A stretch of DNA of 64,000 bases from the NCBI GenBank assembly GCA_964059195.1, contig CAXKWD010000002.1, forward strand, positions 50,122,923 through 50,186,922. Reading direction: 5' to 3'. The position numbers were made by a program, and so were the translations under genes. Under the pieces are notes generated by a model that was not told the DNA's origin, did no database searches, and saw nothing but the letters and a program-made list of their open reading frames with translations. Of this stretch, positions 54,601 to 64,000 are shown one piece after another (position 1 is the stretch's first letter; each line of letters begins with the position of its first letter). The DNA is from Ectobius pallidus. Lineage: Eukaryota; Arthropoda; Insecta; Blattodea; Ectobiidae.

Positions 54601-55448
54601 TATTTATTCCCTAGAGAGACGTGGTGGATTTTATGTTTTTATGTGGAGCTTTTCTGCATTATAATTTGATATTAAGCTTCATTTGCCACTGCAGTATAAA
54701 GGAATCGGGAGAGAAACACAATGTTAATAACAATGGGTATATTGTTTATACTGTATTAGGAATTTAATTATGTGCTAGAAGGGATTCATTGTTTTCAGTT
54801 TGGAATGCTTTTAAAACTATAAATGTCACTTTAGTAGTGGGGTTTATATGGTAGTATTAGGCACACCCTGGAGTAGGCCTAAACGTCTGCCTACCCCTAC
54901 GATCGTAATAGAGAAACCCCATTTTGCCCTTAGAAATGCTGGATACCCAACCAATATCAAGTGAAAATTGCATAACTTTCTCTGTTTCAGTGACTTTCTA
55001 AAGACGTATTGCCACTATTGAAAATCAACCCTTGAAGATTAATATAAACCTTGATAAATTATACATTTATGTCAAGTATAGTTAGATTCTTTACTCAAAT
55101 CTTCATTTATATTAAAGCATTTTAAAAATAATTTTTGGTTCGTTTACTCCTGAATTTCCGGCCTCTCGTATTCATGACACAGTTGTCTGAATGGAAAAGC
55201 CTGCACTGCTGAAAACATTTTGTACACTCTTTCATTAGTCCCACGTAACAAGAGATAACCTGGAATATCTAATACGTCACTGTTTTGCTCATTTTAAGTG
55301 AATACTTAACATTTACTCCGCCTTCTTGGACAGTTACTTCGAGAACCGTAATGTTGTTGTGTAGGCCTAACACGGTGTGTTACATTTTAGAAAGTACATT
55401 TTAGACTACTTACAACGAACCAGCTGGTAACTTAGGTGAATATTAAAA
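51627..55448. other. Intergenic region between the divergent ENPP and P450 genes
   Basis: Presumably holds both promoters. I see no clear TATA element at either start. It contains the inverted SINE copy at 52815-52970, a C run at 53038-53054 and an orphan CAGTGGCGTAGCC end at 53241. Open frames at 53624-54004 and 54056-54250 show no recognisable domain. Confidence 0.5.
52815..52970 (-). mobile_element. tRNA-derived SINE, copy 2
   Basis: On the minus strand it matches 45193-45365: CTCAAGGTTGTGTGTTC (decayed box B), then TTATGCGTACATAAATGTGA and GGCCCATGTCTGTAGATTTA. Confidence 0.55.
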
Positions 55449-56025
55449 ATGATAGAATGTTCAGTTCTTTGGTACGGTGGAGGTTTGGCTTTGGTAGGAG
55501 TGTTACTCTACATTTATATAAATGATGCATTATCATACTGGCAAAAGCGTGGAGTTCCCTGCATCAAATCGAAGTCAACTTTTGAAATGGTTTCAGACAT
55601 TATAACAGGTAAAAAGTCAGTAAGTGAGGTGTATGAAGACGTTTATAACGATCTTGGGACTAGAGGAGAGAAATACGGTGGAGTGTACCAAATGTTTACC
55701 CCGACTTTGGTTGTAAGAGACCCCGAAGTGATCAAGAGAATAATGCTGAAAGACTTCGAGCACTTCCACGAGAGAGTGCTGTATTTCAAAGAAGACAAAG
55801 ATCCTTTGTGTGCTAATTTGTTCACAGTAGGAGGTTACAGATGGAGACTTCAAAGGACCAAGTTATCTCCTGGCTTTACGCCTTCCAAAATGAAACTCAT
55901 GTACGAAATTCTTCATCAGATGACACACCGACTTTTGACTTACATCGAGGATGCCGGAGATGTCATTGAAATCAAGGAAATGTTCTGCAAATTCACTATG
56001 GACGGGATAGCAACGATAGCTTTTG
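55449..56025 (+). CDS. P450 exon 1 (membrane anchor, helix C)
   Basis: Starts [20 protein letters not shown] in good context (A at -3) and ends at the AFG motif with the donor TTTTG|GTAAGT. 192 codons plus one base. Confidence 0.93.
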
Positions 56026-59000
56026 GTAAGTAAAAATGTTATGTGAAATACATTACGTTCTATCCAGTGATGGGAAGTAATTGAGTAAAAGTAATCGGAT
56101 TACAGTAACAATTCCTTTTTTGGTCCCATTTACTTGTAATCAATACTTTTTAAAAATGTAATTTATACTTGTAATTTACTTCTGGAAATAAAATTGTAAT
56201 TGTTACAATTTAGTAGTCGTTATTATTGGTATCATTCTCGCTTGCTTTATCGTCATCAGTACTGTTTTGCAACTAATATCCAAATTAGAGTTAATATTAA
56301 CAAAAAGTTACTCAATGTTTCCGAAAATATTCTCATTGATATGTTTTTTGGGGGGGTGTTAAAAATTTGGGCTTCTGCCCAAAACAAACAAAAAACAAGG
56401 AATTATTAGGTACTGCTATTTTGTAAAGTAAATGTAAATGTAATTGTAATTTTACTGATTACTTTTTGAAAATGTAATTTGTAATTGTAATTAAGTAAAA
56501 TGTCTCTCAGGTAATTGTAATTCAGCCCAATTACTTTCTTTTTGTACTTTTCCCATCACTGGTTCTATCCTTCATATTTCGATATACAGTAGGTACTACA
56601 TTGTTGAGAGCACGCCAGTTGTCTAAATCTCATTGGAAACAGTTTTATTTGCAAAGGCAAGATTTAAACCTTAGTTTGTGGAAGAGATTATTAGTTTATA
56701 ACTGGAGCATTCATATAATAACAATTTTTCAAATAAAAGTTTCTATTCTTAACCCATCCGCTCACCTGGGGGTCGATTACGAGTTTCTTGGTATGACTGT
56801 CCTTGACGCAGCCGACGACGATAATTATTCATTAGGCCTATATACTCGGTCGACCTTCAGACTGATATTTCTTTTTTATGTTATAATGTTCATAAATAGA
56901 AATTTCTGTTAGTTGCTGTTCAGAAAATGTTCTTATGTTATTTCTGAGAATCTGGCCTCCAATCTGATATACGATGCAAATACATGCGTGTCAAACAATG
57001 GCTCTTATATGCCTTTGAAATCAGCGATCAAACTGTTCTTCAGTACGAACATTACACGTACTTTTCGCATTAAAATATTCAAGACGCGTAACCTATAACA
57101 AAACTGGTCAAAAGGCTTGTACTGTTTGAAAAGGAGTTAGATTTTGTAGATGTCAAGTTCTGTACCATTGAATTCAGTTATGGAGCTACAGCTAGATTAT
57201 ACATAATATAATAGGCCTACGTCTTGCCGCTTCCAATGATCCTTAAGGATTCTACGTAATAGAGTGTGCCTGTGCCTCATTTTGAAGGTAAGAGGTTTAG
57301 GAAACAATACTACTTATTTCCCAATTTCCTACAATTCAGCTACCATTAATAGTAATAATAATAAGAATACTGCCTATCGGTAGTAATAAGAATAACACTG
57401 GTGTTTTTTTTTTTTTCTTTTTTTTTAGCGGGGCTCAAATTAAACTTTGCAAGGAAGGCATCTTTCTCCGTTCCGCCAATATACCTTATATTGCATTAAC
57501 TAGCGTTAAGAGATAACATTACATGTATTACAAGATATAACATTTACATTACATGTAAATCATCATTAGAATGAACACTTTGTCATTAATAGGGCAAGGC
57601 ATTTAATGACCATAAAATAGTGAAAAAAATGCAAATTTCATTTATGACCTAAAAATAGTGAAAAAGTGATAAAAAAATTTACCATTATTACATATAATTA
57701 GTTTTTTTAAGCAATGAATTGCTAAAAACAATTTAATGGATGACAGTGCGTTATAGCCTATACAGTGTGTCCAATAAATTGAAAAGTTTTAAAATAAAGG
57801 ACACTCACACCGAGTGAAAAGGGGGATGTGGGGGGGGGGCGAAGCTAAATACAACATATTATACTAATATACCATTAATAACAATATGGTGCAGTTTGGA
57901 GTTTGTTTATATCACTGTTTTCATCTGTAGCAACTGTAAACGGACCTTGATTAAGAGTCTGAACAATCTGAAAACCTGCAGAGTTCTTTGGAGGAAAAGT
58001 TCAGCTTAAATTTAAGTTTTTTAACGTATAATCTATTATCTATTTCAAAATGGTCTCCTCTTCACCCTTCATAGCCATTCCGTTCCTCCCACAGTTTTAA
58101 TTCTTAACTTTTTATTTTTATAAATTTATTTTCTACATTTATAATTGATTGCACACATTATACAATAACATAAGAATTCAAAACTGTGCATGTTTTCAGC
58201 TTAAATCTGTGTTTAGACATGTTAAAAAAAGAAAAAGCTTGTTTTTTTAATGGCCTGTTGATAGGCTATTTGTATATAAATTGAATACATTATGTAAAAA
58301 ATCCCTTTAGGCAGGCCTACAGGCTGAGGTAGATTTCAAAGTCCTTTTGATTTAATTTATTATCGCTGCGCAGCACTCTTCCTTTTTAGCCTTGGCATGG
58401 CAAACCCGCAGTAATAAGAACTGAATTCGGTAAAGAGGAAGAGCCTACAATCATTTGTTTTGACAACAAGAATAGGATATAATATTCTGGGAGGCCGTGC
58501 GCAAGATCAGCAATGAATAAAATTAGCAAAGCCGCTAAACAAGACAAAATTATATTATAATTCTTTTAAGTGTTATTATTTTCAAACATTAAAATCTCGC
58601 GTCATATGAGAGCTATCAAGAAACTAGTTATTGATTTGTAGAGTACTCATCAAGAGCTTTTCAACGATACCCCACAAGACGTAGTTTCAAAAATGTCGAA
58701 TTTCCATCCCCTCACCCCCACCCGTACCCCCAAAAACCCCCGAATTGTTGGAGTCACTGTGAACTCCATAGGGAGTACTCTAATTTATTCAAACAAAGTT
58801 TCCCTCTATACTTCATAGGGGCCGAGATATAAATGTTTTAAAATTTCAACCCCCTCCCCCGACCACCCCCTTGGGCCAATTTTGCCTATTAACGAACTTG
58901 TCCGAACTATTGGGCCTAGAAATAACATAATAAAATTTGGTTCAAATATCTTCAAAATTACGGCCGCTATCGTGTAAAGATATATATATATATATAAATA

Positions 59001-62000
59001 TCACAATTTTTTTTTGAACGGGCGGTGGTTTCGTACTTAGGGGAGCATGAAACGTAAAGATATGAAAGAATTTTTCGAAAATCATGACATGGTATCCATT
59101 GCAATAGGTAGATTTTTCTTCGAAATCTACCTAAAAAGGACAGCACTAAAAAAAAGGACAATTAATGGACTTTTTATAGTCACCATTTTAAATTATAGTC
59201 CTTTAAAAAAAAGGACTGTTGGACACACTGTATATATGAATTTACAATATAAAACACACTTATTTTGTTGCTAAAGAAGTAAATTTACACTACTTGGAAA
59301 TCAATGGCGAAATTATTTTTGAACTGGTATGCCCATTAAATTGACCCTAGCAAATATGTGCCACTTAAAAAGAAAGAAAAAACTTTATTGCTAAAAAACA
59401 AACTGCTACGATGTTTACAACAAACCTGAATTAAAATTAACTATCAACACTTGGCGGAGATTCTCAAATAAAAACGATTGTCTGTTGTCTGAAAGTAACG
59501 ATTTGTATATGGAAAAGCTCCTCTTTATCTCCACTGTAACATGACCTAAAATGCCGAAAATGACCTAAAAATTGCCAAAAATGGCCTATCTCTTGAAAAT
59601 TAAAAATGCAAAATAAATATTAAAAAATGCAAACACAAATCGTCCTTTTTAATCAATTACTTCATGATACGTATTTATATATTCGAACTATCTTTTAAGC
59701 TTCATATAAAAAAGATGCAAAATCTTCAAATGCAATTCCATTTCTCCGTTTACTCTATTTAATAGATGAAGTTAATAATCCAATTATAACATTAAAAACA
59801 ATTGGACATCTATGGTACTTTAATCATTAATATTGGTGTTTAATGTTTCAGGCATAGAAACCAACTGTCTCAAGGATCCCGACAGTGACTTCAGAAAATG
59901 GGGGAGGAAAGTATTTGAGGCAACACCACTGACTGGGGTTAGAAACTTCATCAACTTCATGATGCCCAAACTGGCGGCTATCATTTATATCCCATTCTTC
60001 ACGAAGGAGGTCACCGACCACTTCTGCAGCATGGTATGGAACACAATCGAATACCGCAGGAAGAACAACATTAAGAGAAATGACTTCATGCAGATGCTCA
60101 TGCAACTCAAAGACAAGGGGTATATCGAAGATGACGAGACTCCTTTAAAACCACAGTCTGACGTAACAGGTAACAGGCTATTCTATATCTCAAGTAAGTT
60201 TGATCCTGTTCAAAACAAAGAGGCGTGGCTGTCATAGTCCGCACACGAGAACTCATGTCATCAGTCATCACCGTGCATCAACCAATAGAATTCCCATAGC
60301 ACTTTATTGCAAGTAATCCAGTCACTAGGCAGGCTAAAAAATTATTTTTTCCTATCACAAAAATAATTACTTGTTTTACGAAAATGCATGATTACTATTG
60401 TAATTTCATTTACAAAAAAATTCCCTATAAACTATAAAAACATTTGAAATATTTAAAAAAGTGAATTTTTTACATTTAAAAAAAATATTGAAAAGGCCTA
60501 TATTTGTAATTTTAAAACATATGCTAAATTCTATTTGATTATGTTCAGAAAAAGTGTATTAAAGGTATATTAAAACCAATAATTTTAGAACAAAAGAAAC
60601 TTATTGCCTTATTTCTACTTTACGAGAATCAAAAAACTTAATCTAACATTTTTCGTTGTTTCAAGTTTAATTATTTTAAATTTAATTGGCATAAAATTTA
60701 TGTTACAAATAAATTTCCCCCTAATAATTTTTCCATCTCAGCTCCTACAAACCTCTATGTAGAAGGTCTTGGGCAAGTACGAGCACTCAGGGCATTCTAT
60801 GCTGAAATCTTGGATTAGATTTCCGACCTAGGACACATGACAAAGGATACAGCGTGAATTTAGTCATTGAGAAAGAACAGATAATCGTCAGTTATCAACC
60901 TTACATATTAAATTCAAAAGTATTTAAACGTTCTTTTTCCACAGAGACCCTCTCCTACAACGAGATCGCTGCACAAGCAGTGATATTTTTCACTGCAGGA
61001 TTTGAGACAACTGCTACTGCTCTCAGCTTCTGCATGCATGAGCTGGCGATGAATCCAGATGTCCAAGAAAAACTGTACAATGACTTGTGTACAGTACTAA
61101 AAAAGCACAATGGGGAAGTTACGTATGATGCTCTACAGGAAATCCCATATCTAGATATGGTTGTTTCAGGTTAGCGAACATTCTTAACAATAACAAGAAA
61201 GAGGATTCTGGGAAATATATTTTTTTTCAGTCGATATCAATTAAATCGAAAATGACTCCCAAATTACAACCAAGCATCTCAAGTGGCCAGAAACATAAAT
61301 ATTTGTGTTTATATACTAAATGAATATATTAGTAAGTTTCATTAAAATTGTAGAAAGTCAATTTCTGAGAAGGTGAACCTATATTATCTACTGTGATGAT
61401 TTTGGCAGGGAACGACCCAATTAGTTATCACAAATCTCAAATGACACAGGTATAATTTTCGAGGAAGAAACTTTTACAATTTATAACAAAGTGACATAAA
61501 ATAATTTTACTGTGATTTGCCGTAGTAATATTTTTGCAAAATATAATTTGTATTATTCGAAGGCGGACAGCTAAGAAATTTCAAAAATGTCCTCTTTTCT
61601 TACAGAATCGCTAAGAAAATATCCTCCAGGTCCTATCATCACCCGCAAATGCTGTAAGGACTTTGTTTTACCAGGAACAGATAATATAGTTCTGGAAGAA
61701 GGAACTCCTGTGATCATCCCAGTCATGGGACTGCATCGTGATCCGAAATATTTTCCTGAACCAGACAAGTTCGATCCTGAAAGATTCAGCGAAAGTCGCA
61801 AAAGCACAATTCCGCCTTATGTTTATCTACCTTTTGGAGAAGGGCCAAGGAATTGCATAGGTAAGAAATACATAACATACATAATAGATTTTATCCTGTT
61901 CACTGGCGGCAATAAAGATAAGTGACTATTAATCACTGCAAATTGATACTTTGACGTATTCAGAAACGAGCTGATGTATTATCAGTAGACCTGGGATTTT

Positions 62001-62978
62001 AGGCTCTAAAAAAATAGTTTTAGGCACTTAAAATAGGCTTTTAAAACAAGTAAATATGCTTTTAAAGAGAAAATAGACACTTAAAATATGCTTTAAAAAT
62101 GTGTAAATAGACAGAAAATAGACTTTAAAAGACTACAATATGCTCTTCTACTGTAATGTGATTTTTTCACTGTAAAAATACGTGGTATACCTATTCTTAA
62201 CAGAAATAATTGCAAAATCAAGACAGAATTAAAAACACATTAATCAAAAACAGTTTTGGATTATATGAAAAATTGACAAAGTGTGTCCCTTCTTACTATA
62301 TAATGCTACTTGTTGTTTTGAGCGAATCCTCCCTCGTCAGTCAGCATACCTTTGGCGACAATTGTTTGGGAAAATTAAATTTCTGTGAAAAACCCACCCT
62401 CTGCTCTTCATTCATGGATGTCCATTAAATGATTGTAAAAGTTACAGAAGTTGAATTTTATTTTAAATGAACAAAATAGGCTTTTAGGCACTAAAATAGT
62501 AAAACAATAGGCTCCAAAGGTCCAAATAGGCATTTTAGGGCACTATAAAACTCTATAAATATAAGTGATTTATCATGAAATGTCAACATATTTAGAAATT
62601 TTCATGTAGGCATTTGCCTTAAAATCCCAGGTCTAATTATCAGATAAAATCGCATCCTTGCAAACACGTTATAAGATAAACGACCATCGTGTTTGGTTGA
62701 AATCCTAGGCATTGCTCAAATACGCGTCTTGTGAATGAAATAGTCAAAATTGTGATATCTATTAATGAAGGTGCTAATATCCTGATTTTCTTCTTTTTAC
62801 AGCTGCTCGATTTGCCCTGATGGAAATGAAACTTACAGTGGCAACGATACTGAAGGAATTTGTGATTCAACCATGTGAAAAAACAGTTCATCCCATGACT
62901 TTCGAACCTAGAGCATTTGTTTTATCATCAAAGGACGGAATGTTCTTCAGTTTTGTGAAAAGAAATAAACATGGCTGA
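55449..62978 (+). CDS. Cytochrome P450, CYP6-like, CYP3 clan (complete, 5 exons)
   Basis: A microsomal haem-thiolate mono-oxygenase; CYP6 enzymes usually oxidise plant toxins, insecticides and lipophilic endogenous compounds using electrons from P450 reductase at the ER. Exons: 55449-56025, 59852-60169, 60945-61169, 61606-61860, 62803-62978; 516 aa, phases consistent. Residues 8-25 form the N-terminal membrane anchor. Helix C WRLQR (132-136). I-helix oxygen-binding motif AGFETT (316-321). ExxR is E374-R377, its Glu codon split by intron 3. PERF is 431-434. The haem loop is [10 protein letters not shown] (450-459) with Cys457 as the iron ligand. [15 protein letters not shown] in exon 2 and SYNEIAAQA in exon 3 are typical of CYP6. 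The length is normal for the family. Subfamily and substrate cannot be set from sequence alone. Confidence 0.93.
56065..56561. mobile_element. hAT-like MITE with 8-bp TSD in P450 intron 1
   Basis: The ends are CAGTGATGGGAAGTA and, inverted, CAGTGATGGGAAAAGTA. Both flanks carry GTTCTATC (56057-56064 and 56562-56569). The interior is rich in GTAATTGTAATT words on both arms. It is 497 bp and has no transposase. Confidence 0.9.
57592..57760 (+). repeat. Left part of an element starting AGGGCAAGGCATTTA, interrupted
   Basis: It opens with the inverse of the terminus seen at 29980-29994 and continues with AATGACCATAAAATAGTGAA. It stops at the TA where the next element begins; sequence like 29395-29995 resumes at 59240. 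The two parts are therefore probably one older element split by the insertion. Confidence 0.5.
57761..59233. mobile_element. Tc1/mariner-like non-autonomous element with TACAGTGTGTCCAA ends
   Basis: The left end TACAGTGTGTCCAA is mirrored at the right by TTGGACACACTGTA, in TA-rich targets. It spans about 1.47 kb without a transposase. Its right portion (58296-59135) is copy B of the repeat also present at 11995-12641, so it is either a composite or carries an inserted repeat. Confidence 0.65.
58296..59135 (+). repeat. Interspersed repeat, copy B
   Basis: Inverted relative to 11995-12641, with shared blocks such as GACTTGTAGAGTACTCATC-like text, CTCATCAAGAGCTTTTCAA and AACGAACTTGTCCGAACTAT. 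It has an additional segment near 58435-58585 absent from copy A. Confidence 0.7.
59240..59750 (+). repeat. Interspersed repeat related to 29395-29995
   Basis: Shares ACAATATAAAACACACTTAT, GGAGATTCTCAAATAAAAAC, GATTGTCTGTTGTCTGAAAG and TATTCGAACTATCTTTTAAG in the same order. It lies directly 5' of P450 exon 2. Confidence 0.6.
59852..60169 (+). CDS. P450 exon 2
   Basis: The acceptor is TGTTTCAG|GCATAG and the donor AACAG|GTAACA. It encodes [19 protein letters not shown] through '[20 protein letters not shown]'. Confidence 0.92.
60170..60944. other. P450 intron 2
   Basis: AT-rich intron of 775 bp; nothing beyond splice sites is seen. Confidence 0.6.
60945..61169 (+). CDS. P450 exon 3 (I-helix)
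   Basis: The acceptor is TTCCACAG|AGACCC and the donor TTTCAG|GTTAGC. It encodes [20 protein letters not shown] and ends YLDMVVS plus the first base of the ExxR Glu. An upstream ATG-initiated frame that enters this exon is not the true start. Confidence 0.92.
61170..61605. other. P450 intron 3
   Basis: A 436-bp AT-rich intron without recognisable elements. It splits the Glu codon of the ExxR motif. Confidence 0.6.
61606..61860 (+). CDS. P450 exon 4 (ExxR, PERF, haem loop)
   Basis: The acceptor is TCTTACAG|AATCGC and the donor CATAG|GTAAGA. It encodes [10 protein letters not shown] to FGEGPRNCI. Confidence 0.94.
61986..62635. mobile_element. Non-autonomous element with TAGACCTGGGATTTTA ends and 8-bp TSD, in P450 intron 4
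   Basis: Left end TAGACCTGGGATTTTAGGC; right end inverted TAGACCTGGGATTTTAAGGC. Flanked by ATTATCAG at 61978-61985 and 62636-62643. The interior has repeated 'TAGGCTTTTAAAA / TAGGCACTTAAAATA' words. It encodes nothing recognisable. The 8-bp duplication suggests hAT, although the ends do not start with the usual CA. Confidence 0.85.
62803..62978 (+). CDS. P450 exon 5 (stop)
   Basis: The acceptor is TTTTACAG|CTGCTC. It encodes [20 protein letters not shown] to [20 protein letters not shown], the usual helix L and C-terminal strands. Confidence 0.92.
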
Positions 62979-64000
62979 ATACCTGGAACAGAAGTTGAAC
63001 TTATAAGATATGCTTCAGAGGATTATCTTGAAATTTTCTTGGTGTGGGAGAATCAAGTACGCAATCTTATATATATATATATAAAGAGAAAGTTTTGATT
63101 TTAGAAATTCCAACATACATGACCATGGGAACCATTGTTATAAAAGTAAACGGTGCAAAATATGTTGCACAAACTTTCTCGCATTAGGCTAAACGTGTTA
63201 AAATTGTTAATTATTGAGGATTTTAGGTCGACGGAAGAAACTGGTACGCACCATTCAAAAATGCACAACCTCTATTTTAAATAGATCTTTATGAATGAAA
63301 AAACCCTGAAAAATCCAAGTCAAAATGGCAGGACACAAGATTTGAAATTTGAGATTGTTTTTGTGAGTTCATTACCAAGTGAAATATACTGCATTTCACA
63401 GCAATTGTAACTATGGTTAACTAAAGAATATCACTCACAGTTTTCATTAAATGTATGTTTCGACATTCTGCATTTAAGTCATAGGCCTACTTACTTCGCG
63501 TTTACCTTGATACCTATTATAAGAAATGGGGGACCCAAGAAATGTGTAGGCGTAGAAGAAAAATGTTCATTTTAATTTTCTCTGCAACTCTACTGTTTTA
63601 AGTTTTCATGTATGTACTGTAAATAGAGATAACTTAGAAAAATAAAAATGGCACCCCTAAGTAATGTTTAATGAATAACTAATATAGCCACTTTATTATT
63701 CATAGATGTTTCGAAATCTTTATTTTTTATTAAAATCGTTAGTCATTTAAAAAAATCAACATTTTGAAAAAATGTTCATGAAAAGTCCTCATAATATTAA
63801 TATTTATTATTAATAATGTATTATTAATATTATTTATAATTCTTAATATTAACATTTTTATTTCGCTATACCTACATAAAGTGTTATTATTATTATTGTT
63901 TAAATTATTATTATTTTTACTATTATTACACTGGTACATTATATAAATTATGCAGTACAATTTGCTATGAGTAACTACCAGTTAACCAAATTAAATGTCC
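62979..64000. other. P450 3' flank
   Basis: Contains the P450 3' UTR and, from about 63780, a strongly AT-rich tract of TAATATTATTAT words. A TA repeat followed by AAGAGAAAGTTTTGATT (63067-63098) resembles other repeat termini in the window. No further gene is seen. Confidence 0.5.
63641..63646 (+). terminator. Candidate P450 polyadenylation signal
   Basis: AATAAA about 660 bases after the stop codon. An earlier AATAAA lies within the coding end itself and is unlikely to be used. Confidence 0.3.

Noticed and set aside
60854..60944. Alternative P450 start at an ATG before exon 3
   Set aside because: The stretch before the acceptor is intronic; the phase from exon 2 joins exactly at 60945.

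Overview
The window looks like a gene-sparse, repeat-rich insect nuclear chromosome segment. Evidence: four spliced protein genes with introns of 0.3 to about 6 kb bounded by GT/AG, AT-rich DNA, a CYP6-type P450, tRNA-derived SINEs, and remnants of hAT, mariner/Tc1, Penelope-like, R2-like and other LINE elements. Intron size and repeat load would suit a polyneopteran such as a cockroach or termite, but this is an inference; the sequence does not name the species. I see no bacterial operon, CRISPR array or rRNA. Every gene model was built by hand: exon phases were joined across each intron, and all four proteins read through without a frame break.

Layout. (1) 239-11512, minus strand: 5' part of a NOC2L/Noc2 ribosome-biogenesis gene (four coding exons, 267 codons; the 3' part lies left of the window). 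(2) 11513-22767: an 11 kb intergenic region holding only repeats. (3) 22768-39905, plus strand: a complete ten-exon secreted lipase of the pancreatic-lipase/lipase H family (379 aa) with Ser170-Asp193-His281. (4) 42059-51626, minus strand: a complete six-exon ENPP4-like phosphodiesterase (416 aa) with all expected metal ligands and the Thr nucleophile. (5) 55449-62978, plus strand: a complete five-exon cytochrome P450, CYP6-like (516 aa). NOC2L and the lipase are divergent, the lipase and ENPP convergent, ENPP and the P450 divergent. The genes show no sign of working together. The lipase (lipid hydrolysis), ENPP (extracellular nucleotide hydrolysis) and P450 (ER mono-oxygenase) are metabolic enzymes; NOC2L is a nucleolar housekeeping protein.

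The rest is mostly a transposon graveyard, and several insertions can be dated by intact target-site duplications (TSDs). These are: two copies of an odd palindromic tRNA-like element (2729-3007 and 18706-18962; TSDs of 15 and 12 bp), the second inside a LINE reading frame; a SINE with a perfect 15-bp TSD (5685-6001); four non-autonomous elements with 8-bp TSDs (3068-3659, 46584-46858, 56065-56561, 61986-62635); and a LINE inserted in antisense into an older LINE with a 13-bp TSD (25014-26011). There is also a long near-perfect hairpin in a lipase intron (30023-30280), an inverted-repeat element with an unrecognised open frame in an ENPP intron (43690-44208), and an exact 120-bp tandem duplication (8884-9123).

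No clear new biochemical system is present. The most unusual objects are the tRNA-like palindromic repeat family, the intronic hairpin and the ENPP-intron inverted repeat.
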